Shown here piece by piece: positions 48,701-57,363 of a stretch of DNA of 64,000 nt. Under the pieces are notes generated by a model. The model did not search any database, had not been told where the DNA came from, and saw nothing but the letters and a program-made list of their open reading frames with translations. The position numbers and the translations under genes were made by a program. Source of the DNA: Anaerococcus obesiensis ph10 (GTDB taxonomy: Bacteria; Bacillota; Clostridia; Tissierellales; Peptoniphilaceae); contig NZ_HE978531.1 in the NCBI RefSeq assembly GCF_000311745.1, positions 798,116 to 862,115 of the forward strand. The letters are read 5' to 3'. The number at the start of each line of letters is the position of its first letter. The first letter of the stretch is position 1.

Positions 48701-48844
48701 TATAGCATCAAAAATTGTAGTTTTTCCACTTCCAGTATCTCCTGAAATTATAAATATTTTAGAATCATATATTTTTGTAAAATCTATAAAAGTTTTATTT
48801 TTGTAGGTCATAAATCCATACATTTCAAGTTTTACAGGCTTCAT
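45783..48844 (-). pseudogene. sbcC: Exonuclease subunit SbcC, frameshifted
   Basis: SMC-like ATPase of the SbcCD nuclease that opens hairpins and protein-blocked ends. First frame (48844 to 46484): Walker A SGDTGSGKTTIFDAISFALF, long coiled coil, and the zinc hook KGICPICG near the middle. Second frame (about 46486 to 45783): second coiled coil end, signature SLSGGESFIASLALALGLSD and Walker B TLFIDEGFGTLSDD. Adding one A to the A5 run at 46487-46491 joins them as ...FETEKIKEKIENLKN..., about 1020 aa. This joint is not a slippery heptamer, so error or mutation is favoured. Confidence 0.92.
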
Positions 48845-49935
48845 TGTATCACCTTTTTAAGTATTTCTTTTTCTAAATCTGTCATTTTTTCATTCATTTT
48901 AAACTTATAAAATTCTTCAAATATTTCCATGCTTGATAATTTTTCAAAATCAATATCAATATCCTCATCCTTTTCAATATTTATTGATTTTTCGTACTTT
49001 ATTGAAACTGCATGAGGAAATTTCATTTTTAATTTTGCCATCGGAGAATCTATTGGCTTATCATCTTTTAAAGTAAATTCTATATAAGCATTTGAATTTT
49101 TCATTTTTAAAATATTTTCAAAATAATCACAAATTTTTTCAAAATCATTTAAAGGTTTAATTTCAATTTCTTTTATTTTTAAATCCTCTTTTAAATCAAT
49201 AACAGTTACTGATTTTTTTTGATTTATTTCAGAAAATGAATATTTCATAAAAGTCCCACAATACCTAATTTTTTCATCAAGGACAAAGTGTTTTCTGTGA
49301 AGATGACCTAAAGCTACATAATCAAAATTTTTAAATAAATGGGCATCCATAGCATCATTTCCACCAATTGTAAGAGGTTTTTCCCCTTCTATTTTTTCAT
49401 CTTCAAACGGCTTTTCATTTGCATAACAATGACTTATCAAAACATTTCTATCCTTATAATCTATATTTTTTAATAAAACTTTATAAAGGTCAGTAAAATT
49501 TTCTATATTTGAATCGATTTCATTTTTTGCCCTTGCAAGGGAAATATAAGGAATCGGATAAAAATTAACCTTTCCGTACTCATCATCAAAAGAAATTTTT
49601 TCATCAGAAGAATTTCCATAAATATAATAAGAATTTTTTTCAAAAAAACTTTTAGAAATTTCAAGCCTTTTTCCAGAATCGTGATTTCCAGAAATTGCTA
49701 TAATTTTTTTCTTCAAATTAAAAATAATTTCATCCACAAAATCAGAATAGACCTTCATGGCTTCATTATTTGGAATAGATGTATCAAAAATATCTCCTGC
49801 AATCAAAACAATATCTACTTTTTCATCTTCAATAATTTTTAAAATTTGTTCAAGACAAAATTTTTGATCTTTTAGCAAAGAATATGAGCCAATTGATTTT
49901 CCTATATGAAGATCTGATAAATGTAATAATTTCAT
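48841..49935 (-). CDS. sbcD: Exonuclease subunit SbcD
   Basis: Mre11-type metallophosphoesterase, 364 aa. Metal-binding motifs MKLLHLSDLHIGK, IAGDIFDTSIPNNEA, AISGNHDSGKRLE, SHCYA and GHLHRKH follow in the expected order, and a C-terminal capping domain comes after about residue 270. Overlaps yaaA and sbcC by 4 bp each (ATGA type), so the operon is translationally coupled. Confidence 0.96.
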   Translation of the reverse strand: MKLLHLSDLHIGKSIGSYSLLKDQKFCLEQILKIIEDEKVDIVLIAGDIFDTSIPNNEAMKVYSDFVDEIIFNLKKKIIAISGNHDSGKRLEISKSFFEKNSYYIYGNSSDEKISFDDEYGKVNFYPIPYISLARAKNEIDSNIENFTDLYKVLLKNIDYKDRNVLISHCYANEKPFEDEKIEGEKPLTIGGNDAMDAHLFKNFDYVALGHLHRKHFVLDEKIRYCGTFMKYSFSEINQKKSVTVIDLKEDLKIKEIEIKPLNDFEKICDYFENILKMKNSNAYIEFTLKDDKPIDSPMAKLKMKFPHAVSIKYEKSINIEKDEDIDIDFEKLSSMEIFEEFYKFKMNEKMTDLEKEILKKVIQ

Positions 49936-50654
49936 TTATTTTCCCTCACAAAAATATACTCATCTTTTGTTGAATTAATTGGATCATAAATATAATCACA
50001 AAGATTTATTTTTTTAATTTCTTCAATATCTGAAATTTTATTATTAATTAAATATTTTAACATTCTCCCACGCATTTGTTTTGTATATGAAACAATTGAA
50101 CGGATTTTTCCATTTCTATCTTCTTTGAAAGTCAAGGTCAGAAATTTTTGATTTTTTTTCAAATATTTTTTTATGAGCTTAGCGTATTCAGCACTTGCTA
50201 AATTTATAATAAAATTTTCATCCTCAAAGGCTTTTTTGTAAATTTTGTCAGCCCAAAATTCGTGCATATTGATTCCTTTTGAATCCATATAAAGTCTATA
50301 ATCAGAAATTCCTGTAAAAGGCTTGCACAAACCATATAAGGCAGAAATAATATAAACATGATCATTCAAATAAGCTAAGTCATTAAAATCTTCTTTTTTA
50401 AATTGCTTAAAAACGAGTCCATCATAAGAAAAAATCGCTGGATTTTTTAAATTTTTAAAATCGAAATCCTTGTAATCATAATAAGCTTTTATAGCAAGAT
50501 CATCATTGCAAAAAAACATATTTGCTAAATCATTTATTGAATATTTTTTTAAATTTTCAACTAATTGTTTTGTTTCGTCTTCAAACAAAAGCCCCTCTGT
50601 TTTTTCATTTTCAAAATGTTTAAACCTTTTTGCAGGCGAAATTATAATTTTCAT
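49932..50654 (-). CDS. yaaA: YaaA family peroxide stress / DNA-binding protein
   Basis: 240 aa, UPF0246/DUF328: MKIIISPAKRFKHFENEKTE, LYGLCKPFTGISDYRLYM, LASAEYAKLIKKYLKK, FKEDRNGKIRSIVSYTKQMRG. E. coli YaaA lowers free iron and damage during peroxide stress and has a DNA-binding fold. Its place as first gene of the sbcDC-addBA operon points to a role in the DNA-damage response. The ribosome site is AGAAAGG before the ATG. Confidence 0.93.
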   Translation of the reverse strand: MKIIISPAKRFKHFENEKTEGLLFEDETKQLVENLKKYSINDLANMFFCNDDLAIKAYYDYKDFDFKNLKNPAIFSYDGLVFKQFKKEDFNDLAYLNDHVYIISALYGLCKPFTGISDYRLYMDSKGINMHEFWADKIYKKAFEDENFIINLASAEYAKLIKKYLKKNQKFLTLTFKEDRNGKIRSIVSYTKQMRGRMLKYLINNKISDIEEIKKINLCDYIYDPINSTKDEYIFVRENK

Positions 50655-50685
50655 ATCAAACCTTTCTATTTTTCATTCTAAATTA

Positions 50686-50691
50686 ATTATA
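50686..50691 (-). promoter_or_regulatory. Extended -10 promoter of yaaA-sbcDC-addBA
   Basis: Minus strand TG-A-TATAAT, TATAAT at 50691-50686, about 31 bp before the ATG; -35 not convincing. Confidence 0.55.
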
Positions 50692-50710
50692 TCATAGAAA
50701 ATTTCCACAA

Positions 50711-50737
50711 AAAAAAGACAGGCGAACCTATCTTTTT
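50711..50737 (-). terminator. Terminator after znuB
   Basis: AAAAAGATAGG / CCTGTCTTTTT (one G-U pair) with a TTCG tetraloop and long T-run on the minus strand; the znuB stop TAG lies in the stem. Confidence 0.88.
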
Positions 50738-51525
50738 AAAATTTTTTGAATTATTAGAGAAATTATCATTCCAAAAACTGCAATAACCACTATGGCACCA
50801 CCTGGTTTTATTCCAAGATAAAAACTTGCACTAATTCCTGCCATCATATAAATTATTGCGATTATAATTGATTTTATAAAAGTTTCTTTATAAGATTTTG
50901 AAATCAAAAGCCCACTTGCAACTGGCAAAACCATTAATGACGAAATCATCAAAGCTCCCACAGTTTTTGTAGAAATTGCCACGGTAATAGCTGTCAAAAA
51001 TGTAAAAATGCTAGAAATTAATTTTGAATTAATTCCAGCAAGATTTGCCATCAAAGGGCTAATTGAATTATACAAAAGCGGATAATATAAATAAAGGCTA
51101 AAAAATAGAACAAGAATGAAAATTACACTTACAATAATTACATCATCACTCGTAACACTTGTTATTGAACCAAATAAAAATGATTCAAAACTTGTGCCAC
51201 CCGGTGTGAAATCTGACAAAATTCCTGCAAGTCCAATTCCAAGACTCATAATGATAGCCGTTGCCATATCGCCAAAACTTTTAAATTTTTTCCTAATTAT
51301 TTCAATTGCAAAACTTGCAACAATACAAATTATTATTGAAGTAAAAACAGGATTTATTCCAATAATTAAACCTAGAGCAACTCCAGAAAGAGCTGTGTGA
51401 GATAAGGCATCTCCAATCATAGAAGTTCTCCTGTTTACCATAACAATTCCAATCATAGGAATTATTATTGCAAGCATAAGCCCAACTAAAATTGCCCTTT
51501 GCATAAATTCATAACTAAGCATCAA
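50728..51525 (-). CDS. znuB: Metal ABC transporter permease (ZnuB/AdcB type)
   Basis: 265 aa with about eight membrane segments, ABC-3 family: MIPMIGIVMVNRRTSMIGDA, LSHTALSGVALGLI, GALMISSLMVLPVASGLL. Zinc is favoured over manganese because the binding protein is His-rich and a Zur-like regulator is divergent. The start overlaps the end of znuC by 11 bp. Confidence 0.94.
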   Translation of the reverse strand: MMLSYEFMQRAILVGLMLAIIIPMIGIVMVNRRTSMIGDALSHTALSGVALGLIIGINPVFTSIIICIVASFAIEIIRKKFKSFGDMATAIIMSLGIGLAGILSDFTPGGTSFESFLFGSITSVTSDDVIIVSVIFILVLFFSLYLYYPLLYNSISPLMANLAGINSKLISSIFTFLTAITVAISTKTVGALMISSLMVLPVASGLLISKSYKETFIKSIIIAIIYMMAGISASFYLGIKPGGAIVVIAVFGMIISLIIQKILKR

Positions 51526-52180
51526 CTATCCTTCCATTTTTTATCCTTATTTCTCTTTTAGAAAATTCTCTAACAACATCCATTTCATGACTTATCATCA
51601 AAATTGAAATTTTGTGTTTATCATTTAAGTGAGCTAGAAGTTTAAGAAAGTCTCTTTTTGATTTTTCATCAACGCCAACTGTTGGCTCATCCAAAAGCAA
51701 AACCTCTGGATTATTTACCATTGCCCTTGCTATCATAACTTTTTGAGCCTGCCCTCCTGAAAGTTGATTGAAAGGAATATGCAAAAGATTTTTTATATTT
51801 AAAATTTCAAAAATATCACGAACCTTTTGATAACATTTTTTGCTTGGTCTGTTAAAAATATTAAATTTCTTATACAAATTTAAAATTACAAATTCTTCTC
51901 CCGTTACTGGAAAGGCAAGTTTGTTTAAATCATTTACTTGTGGTACATAGCCAATTTTTGAATAAGCATTAAAATCTTCTATATTTATCCCAAATAATTT
52001 AATCTCTCCCGAATCTTTTTTCAAATCCTTTAAAATTAATTTTATTAGAGTTGATTTGCCAGAGCCATTTTCTCCTTGAATAGTCAAAAAATCGCCCTTA
52101 TTCAAATCAAAACTAACTTTGTTTAATACTTCATCCTTGCCATAAGAAAAGACTACATCTTTAACTTCTATATCTTTAAT
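51515..52180 (-). CDS. znuC: Metal ABC transporter ATPase (ZnuC type), non-canonical start
   Basis: ATPase with Walker A GENGSGKSTLIKLIL, Q-loop KIGYVPQVND, signature LSGGQAQKVMIARAMV, Walker B VLLLDEPTVGVD and switch His in LMISHEMDVV. The first usual start is TTG at 52105, which would remove the first strands of the fold. In-frame upstream codons read IKDIEVKDVVFSYGK, normal family N-terminus, back to ATT at 52180, right after the znuA stop TAA. No ATG, GTG or TTG exists in between. ATT initiation (221 aa) is the best reading; a base error is the alternative. Confidence 0.82.
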   Translation of the reverse strand: MKDIEVKDVVFSYGKDEVLNKVSFDLNKGDFLTIQGENGSGKSTLIKLILKDLKKDSGEIKLFGINIEDFNAYSKIGYVPQVNDLNKLAFPVTGEEFVILNLYKKFNIFNRPSKKCYQKVRDIFEILNIKNLLHIPFNQLSGGQAQKVMIARAMVNNPEVLLLDEPTVGVDEKSKRDFLKLLAHLNDKHKISILMISHEMDVVREFSKREIRIKNGRIVDA

Positions 52181-53293
52181 TTATTTTAAACTACTTTCCA
52201 TTATTTCAAAATTTTCTCTTATCAATTCTTGATAAGTTTTTTCATTTTTTAAATCATCATCACTTGCATATTCTATAGTATTTATAGCTTTTGCGTCAAG
52301 AGATAATTCATCTGCCAAAGTCTTTACATTTTTATCAGACTCGCCTTTTTCATAAAAAATTGCAGTAATTTTTTCTTTTTTTACATAATCAATTGCATTT
52401 TTCATAGTTTTTGCATCAGTTTCACTTGTTGAAGTTATTGATGTAAGCGGAACTTGAATTAAACCATAATCACGAGCAAGATAAGAAAATGCCTCGTGGT
52501 CTACTAAGAATTTTTTATTTTCTTTATTTTCTAATTTTTTTTCATATTCTTTATCAATTTCTTCAAGCTCTTTTTTTATTTTTTCAAAATTTTTCTCATA
52601 ATAATCTTTATTTTCCGGATCAATTTCTGAAAGTTTTTCTGCTATATTTTTTGCTTGAATTATTCCATTTTTTGGAGATAACCAAACGTGAGGATCATAT
52701 GCTCCATGATGGTGGTGTTCTTCTCCATCTTCATGTTCGTGTTCTTCTTTTTCGCTATCTTCATGTTTTTCATTATCTTCATGATTATCTTTGTCCTCTT
52801 TTTCATCTTCATCTAAAGATTCGTGATAATGAGGAGCATCACAACAAGATTTAGGTCTATCTTCACGTTTTTTATCATGTTCTTTTTCATCTTCATGCGT
52901 ATTTTCTATTAAATTAATTCCTTTAGAAGTATCCACAATTTCAACTTTTGAAGATTCTGATATTTTTTCTTGCCAAGATTCAAGCCCTGCTCCATTTAAA
53001 AATAATACTTTTGCCTTTGACAAATCTGCCATATCTTTTGCAGATGGTTCAAAATCATGAACTTCTGTATTTAAATTTGTAAAAGATTTTACATTAAATT
53101 TATCTCCTGCAATTTGTTTTGTTAAATTATAAATTGGATAAAAAGAAGCATAAATTGTTTCTTTATCTTTATTTTCACTTTGACTTGTTTGATTTGAATT
53201 ATTTGAATTTATATTTGATTTTTCATTATTTTTTGCACATCCTGTAACAAAAATTCCGAAAACCAAAATCATTGCTAATATTTTCTTTTTCAT
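52181..53293 (-). CDS. znuA: Zinc ABC transporter substrate-binding lipoprotein (ZnuA/AdcA type)
   Basis: 370 aa: lipoprotein signal with lipobox VTGCAKN, then a cluster A-I metal-binding protein. His/Asp/Glu-rich loop (about 125-195, with HEHEDGEEHHHHG) marks zinc binding; other ligands in NTEVHDFEPSAKDM, DPHVWLSPKN, FLVDHEAFSYLA. First gene of the operon under a Zur-type box at 53308-53324. An unusual pair SCCDAPHYH lies in the metal loop and could add thiol ligands. Confidence 0.95.
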   Translation of the reverse strand: MKKKILAMILVFGIFVTGCAKNNEKSNINSNNSNQTSQSENKDKETIYASFYPIYNLTKQIAGDKFNVKSFTNLNTEVHDFEPSAKDMADLSKAKVLFLNGAGLESWQEKISESSKVEIVDTSKGINLIENTHEDEKEHDKKREDRPKSCCDAPHYHESLDEDEKEDKDNHEDNEKHEDSEKEEHEHEDGEEHHHHGAYDPHVWLSPKNGIIQAKNIAEKLSEIDPENKDYYEKNFEKIKKELEEIDKEYEKKLENKENKKFLVDHEAFSYLARDYGLIQVPLTSITSTSETDAKTMKNAIDYVKKEKITAIFYEKGESDKNVKTLADELSLDAKAINTIEYASDDDLKNEKTYQELIRENFEIMESSLK

Positions 53294-53307
53294 TTTTCCC
53301 CCTTTTA

Positions 53308-53324
53308 TTGCAAATCATTTGCAA
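53308..53324. promoter_or_regulatory. Zur-type operator
   Basis: TTGCAAATCATTTGCAA, a perfect 8-1-8 palindrome, starting 5 bp after the znuA -10 box, so bound repressor blocks the start site. Between znuA and the divergent fur-family gene. Confidence 0.78.
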
Positions 53325-53329
53325 AGAAT

Positions 53330-53357
53330 ATTATATAGCTGTTTCATTTTTTGTCAA
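53330..53357 (-). promoter_or_regulatory. Promoter of znuACB
   Basis: Minus strand TTGACA (53357-53352), 16 bp, TATAAT (53335-53330): a near-perfect consensus promoter, therefore likely strong when not repressed. Confidence 0.85.
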
Positions 53358-53386
53358 TATGGTAATATATTTATAGAGGTGAGATT

Positions 53387-53818
53387 GTGAAAGCAGAAGA
53401 TTTACTAAAGCAAAATAAGATTCGTGTTACTGAAAAAAGAAAAATAATTTTAGAAAAGATAATTGAAAATGATGATCCAATTTCTGCAGAAGAAATTTTA
53501 GAAAATTTAAAAGAAGAGAATATCAATATGGATCTTTCAACAATTTATAGAAATTTAAATACCTTGGAAGAGATAAATCTCCTTTTAAAAAATACAAATA
53601 CAGATGGCATTTCTTATTTTCAATTAAATTCTAACAATCACAAACATTTTATAAGGTGTATTTCTTGTAATAAAAAATTTATAATAGAAAATTGCCCAAT
53701 CCATGAAATTGAAGAAGAGATAGAAAAAGATACTGGCTTTGTAATTAAAGGACACAGTTTTGAATTTACAGGAATTTGCCCACAGTGTCAAAAAAAATTA
53801 AATAAACAAAAAAGTTGA
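53387..53818 (+). CDS. zur: Fur family regulator, probably zinc-responsive (Zur)
   Basis: 143 aa from GTG with GAGGTGA before it. Winged helix (about 1-80; RVTEKRKIILEKII, MDLSTIYRNLNTLEEI) and C-terminal metal-binding domain with the structural zinc CISC...CPQC pairs and HKHF, CPIHEIEEEI. Divergent from znuACB with a palindromic box between, which favours Zur over Fur or PerR. Confidence 0.9.
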   Translation: MKAEDLLKQNKIRVTEKRKIILEKIIENDDPISAEEILENLKEENINMDLSTIYRNLNTLEEINLLLKNTNTDGISYFQLNSNNHKHFIRCISCNKKFIIENCPIHEIEEEIEKDTGFVIKGHSFEFTGICPQCQKKLNKQKS

Positions 53819-53845
53819 TAAAGAAAATTCTTTACCAACTTTTTT
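53808..53845. terminator. Terminator between zur and the symporter gene
   Basis: Stem AAAAAGTTGATAAAG / CTTTACCAACTTTTT (one mismatch) with a T-run; serves both convergent genes and contains the zur stop. Confidence 0.8.
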
Positions 53846-53849
53846 TATT

Positions 53850-55121
53850 TTAAACTCTTTTATTAAATTTTTCTTTATTAAATGCATTTACAGAATTTGC
53901 AACTATAATTGTTCCAGATGCATCTCCTGTTGTGTTTATTGCTGTTCTTGCCATATCCAAAATTCTATCTATTCCCATTATCATAGCAATTCCTTCTACT
54001 GGAAGTCCAACTGATGACAAGACCATTGACAAAGTAACAAGTCCTACTGATGGAATTCCTGCTGTACCAACGGAGGCAATTGTTGCTGTTAATATTACAG
54101 TTAAATAATCATTCAACGTTAAATCAATTCCATAAGCATTAGCAATAAATACTACAGCTACTCCTTGCATTATTGCAGTTCCATCCATATTTATTGTCGC
54201 TCCCAAAGGAATTGTAAATGAAGAAATTTTTTTATCAACTCCAATATCTTCTAGAGTTTGAATATTTAATGGAACTGTCGCATTTGATGATGCGGTTGAA
54301 AATGCAAAAGTCATAACTGGAAAATATTTTTTTAGAAAAGCAAATGGATTTACTCTTACAAATATCGTCAAAAGCAGCATATAAACTATCAGAAGTTGGA
54401 AAGCAAGTCCCAAAATTACAGAAATCATATATGAAAGCATAGACAAAATTACATCGTAACCAAGATTTGAAAATGTTCTTGCTATTAAGAAAAATACTCC
54501 AATTGGTGCAAGTTTCATTACAGCCATTGTCATACTCATCATCAAATCATTCATTTCTGTAATTATATTTCCCAAAGTTTCCATCCTATCTTCCATTCCT
54601 GCAATCAAAAGTCCAACTATAACTGCAAAAATAATTATTTGTAGCATATCGCCTTTTGCCAAAGCTTCAATAGGATTTGTTGGAATCATATTTAAAAGCG
54701 TATCTTTCATTGAAGTTTTTTCTCCAGCATCCATATTAAATTCATTTGAACCCAACTTCATATTCATTCCTTTTCCAGGATTTATAATTGACGCCAAAGA
54801 AAGAGCAATAATTATTGCAAGGGCTGTTGTCAAAAGATAAAATAATACAATTCTTATTCCAACTTTTCCAAGAGTTTTTGTATCTCCCATATTTCTGCAG
54901 CCATCAGCTATTGAAAAAAATACCAATGGAACAACTAGCATTTGCATAGCTCTTATAAACATTTGACCTAATAAATAAAAAATTCCATCAATTATAATGT
55001 CATCTTTAATATGACCTTTTGGAACAAAATAATGCATTACAATTCCAAGAATCATTCCACAAATTAGGGCAATAAAAATTTTAGAAGTTAAGCCTAATTT
55101 TTTATTAGATTTAGCTTTCAT
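53850..55121 (-). CDS. Dicarboxylate/amino acid:cation symporter (DAACS)
   Basis: 423 aa, about ten membrane segments, GltP/SdcS type: FIRAMQMLVVPLVFFSIADG, FAFSTASSNATVPLNI (Ser-rich hairpin), INMDGTAIMQGVAVVFIANA, GIPSVGLVTLSMVL and the C-terminal DRILDMARTAINTTGD substrate motif. Transports glutamate, aspartate or C4-dicarboxylates with sodium or protons. ATG at 55121 has AAGGGAG 8 nt upstream; the ATG at 55127 is too close. Overlaps the end of the RmlD-like gene. Confidence 0.94.
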   Translation of the reverse strand: MKAKSNKKLGLTSKIFIALICGMILGIVMHYFVPKGHIKDDIIIDGIFYLLGQMFIRAMQMLVVPLVFFSIADGCRNMGDTKTLGKVGIRIVLFYLLTTALAIIIALSLASIINPGKGMNMKLGSNEFNMDAGEKTSMKDTLLNMIPTNPIEALAKGDMLQIIIFAVIVGLLIAGMEDRMETLGNIITEMNDLMMSMTMAVMKLAPIGVFFLIARTFSNLGYDVILSMLSYMISVILGLAFQLLIVYMLLLTIFVRVNPFAFLKKYFPVMTFAFSTASSNATVPLNIQTLEDIGVDKKISSFTIPLGATINMDGTAIMQGVAVVFIANAYGIDLTLNDYLTVILTATIASVGTAGIPSVGLVTLSMVLSSVGLPVEGIAMIMGIDRILDMARTAINTTGDASGTIIVANSVNAFNKEKFNKRV

Positions 55122-55962
55122 AACCATACTCCCTTCTCAGGTAATCTTTTAAGGCATCTTCCCAAGTTGAAAAAGTATTTTTGTCCAAAAGATTTAAAAA
55201 ATAATTATCTATTCCCCTAAAGGCTGGTTCAAAATCAATTCTATCAGAATCTCTAACTTCTTCTACCTTTGCATCAATTTTTGTAATATCAATAATTTTT
55301 TGAGCAAAAGCTCTAAAGGAACAAGTCCCCTCACATGAAGCATGATAAATTCCATAAGCATTAGTTCCCATTATTGAAATCAAAAATTTTGAAAGCTCAT
55401 AGGCTGATGTTGGAGAACCATATCTTGATTTTGGCACTTTAACAATACCATTTTTTGCTTGTTCAATAATTGATTCAACCAAATTATTTTCTTTTGAATA
55501 AAGTCTTGAAACCCTAACTATAAAATATCTATCAGCAAAATTTTTTACAAATTCTTCCCCCAAAAATTTACTTTTTCCATAAACTGTATTTGGATTTGCC
55601 TTATCAATTTCTTTGTATGGATGAATTGTTTGTCCATCAAAAACATCTGCTGTAGATAACTGAACAAGTTTTGCTCTAACCCTATTTGACGCAATGGCAA
55701 TATTTTTTGCTCCCAAAGCATTTAACAAATATGCTTTATCAGGATCATTTTCGCATTTTAATCTATTGGTAATGCCCGAACAATTGATAATTATTTTTGG
55801 TCTATTTCTATCTACAAACAAATTTACTTCTTCTTGTTTTGTAATATCAACTTCATCTTTGTCAGTTGCAATTATTTCAGCTTCCAAAGGATCTAAATAT
55901 CTTACAAGAGTCGATCCAAGTCTTCCATGAGCTCCTGTAATCCAAATTGTATTAATTCTCAT
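55111..55962 (-). CDS. RmlD-type NDP-sugar reductase (SDR)
   Basis: 283 aa, extended SDR: IWITGAHGRLGSTLVRYL, a strong VQLSTADVFDG, catalytic NTVYGKSKFLGEEFV with Tyr and Lys, and YHASCEGTCSFRAFAQ. Matches dTDP-4-dehydrorhamnose reductase. No rmlA, B or C lies nearby, so the sugar pathway would have to be encoded elsewhere, or the enzyme acts on a different substrate. Confidence 0.85.
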   Translation of the reverse strand: MRINTIWITGAHGRLGSTLVRYLDPLEAEIIATDKDEVDITKQEEVNLFVDRNRPKIIINCSGITNRLKCENDPDKAYLLNALGAKNIAIASNRVRAKLVQLSTADVFDGQTIHPYKEIDKANPNTVYGKSKFLGEEFVKNFADRYFIVRVSRLYSKENNLVESIIEQAKNGIVKVPKSRYGSPTSAYELSKFLISIMGTNAYGIYHASCEGTCSFRAFAQKIIDITKIDAKVEEVRDSDRIDFEPAFRGIDNYFLNLLDKNTFSTWEDALKDYLRREYGYES

Positions 55963-56094
55963 AAATTTTCCTTTCTATATTTTTTTTAAAAAAACAATTA
56001 TATGTTTTATTATAACATATTGCAAATTATTTTTCATTTTTGTTTGTTCTTTATCTTACATAAAAATTAATAAATAAATTAAGCAAATAAAAAA

Positions 56095-56111
56095 AGCTAG
56101 TTAAACTAGCT
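56095..56111 (-). terminator. Terminator after purD
   Basis: AGCTAG / CTAGCT stem with 5-nt loop, longer with flanking A-T pairs, followed by TTTTTTTATTTG on the minus strand; the purD stop lies at its edge. Confidence 0.8.
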
Positions 56112-57354
56112 AATTTAATCCAATATCTTTTCTATAATATTTATTTTCGTATTTTATTTTTTCGCAATCATTATAGGCGATTTTTCTTGCAAGTTCTAAA
56201 GTTTTTGCTTTTGCGTTTATTGTAAGAACTCGTCCGCCATTTGTTAAAATTTTTCCATCTTCTAATTTTGTTCCATTATGAAAAATAATTGAATTTTTTA
56301 CATCTTCAAGTCCACTTATTTCTTTATTTTTTTCATATTTTAATGGATAACCATCTGAAACAAGAATTAATGATAGAGAATAATCACTAGACCATTTTAT
56401 ATCGTCTTTCTTTAAACTATTATCAAGAGTTTTTTCTATAATTTCTACAAGGTCTGATTCAAGTCTTGGCATTAGGGTTTCTGTTTCTGGATCTCCAAAT
56501 CTTACGTTAAATTCTAATATTTTTGGTTTATCTTCATCGATCATAAATCCAATAAACAAAATTCCATTATAAGAAAGTTTTGAATCATCAAGTCCTTTTT
56601 CAATTTGCCTTAAAATTATTTCTATATTTTCCCCTGTTTTTTGTGAAAATTTACTTGGAGAATATGTTCCAACTCCTCCAGTATTTGGACCCTTGTTTCC
56701 ATCATAAATTTGCTTGTGGTCTTTGCAAGTTTCTAACGGAAATAATTTATTGTTTGAGACCAAACACAAAAGTGAAGCTTCTTCGCCTTTCAAAAATTCT
56801 TCGATTACAACAGTTTTTCCCTCATCTCCAAATATTTTTTTATTAAAAATATCATCAAGACTTTCTATAGCTTTTTTTTCATCTTCGCAAATTATAACAC
56901 CTTTTCCAAGACAAAGCCCATCAGCTTTTATAACTAAAGGATAGGAAAAATCTTTTAGGGAATTTAAGGCATTGTCAAAATTTTCAAAAGATTTATATTG
57001 TGCTGTTGGTATCTTATATTTTTCTAGGAAATTTTTGGTAAATTTTTTTGATTTTTCAAATTTTGCACATTCTTTGTTTGGTCCAAATATTTTAAGATTA
57101 TTTTTTTCAAATTCATCTACAATTCCCATACATAAAGGATCTTCTGGTCCTACAATTGTAAGGTCAATTTTTTCTTTTTTAGAAAAATCAACCAAGGATT
57201 TTATATCTGTTGGTTCGATATTTATATTTTTGCAAAAAGAATTAGTGCCAGCATTTCCTTTTGCCATAAATATTTGGTCTACTTTTTTTGATTGTGAAAT
57301 TTTCCAAGCAAGTGCATGTTCTCTTCCACCATTTCCAATTATTAAAACTTTCAT
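56110..57354 (-). CDS. purD: Phosphoribosylamine-glycine ligase
   Basis: Second step of purine synthesis, ATP-grasp enzyme. 414 aa from the ATG with TAGGAG 6 nt upstream (57354). MKVLIIGNGGREHALAWKIS, VIKADGLCLGKGVIIC, PNTGGVGTYSPSKF and FGDPETETLMPRLESDL. Last gene of the purC-E-F-M-N-D run. Confidence 0.97.
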   Translation of the reverse strand: MKVLIIGNGGREHALAWKISQSKKVDQIFMAKGNAGTNSFCKNINIEPTDIKSLVDFSKKEKIDLTIVGPEDPLCMGIVDEFEKNNLKIFGPNKECAKFEKSKKFTKNFLEKYKIPTAQYKSFENFDNALNSLKDFSYPLVIKADGLCLGKGVIICEDEKKAIESLDDIFNKKIFGDEGKTVVIEEFLKGEEASLLCLVSNNKLFPLETCKDHKQIYDGNKGPNTGGVGTYSPSKFSQKTGENIEIILRQIEKGLDDSKLSYNGILFIGFMIDEDKPKILEFNVRFGDPETETLMPRLESDLVEIIEKTLDNSLKKDDIKWSSDYSLSLILVSDGYPLKYEKNKEISGLEDVKNSIIFHNGTKLEDGKILTNGGRVLTINAKAKTLELARKIAYNDCEKIKYENKYYRKDIGLN

Positions 57355-57363
57355 CAAAAACTC

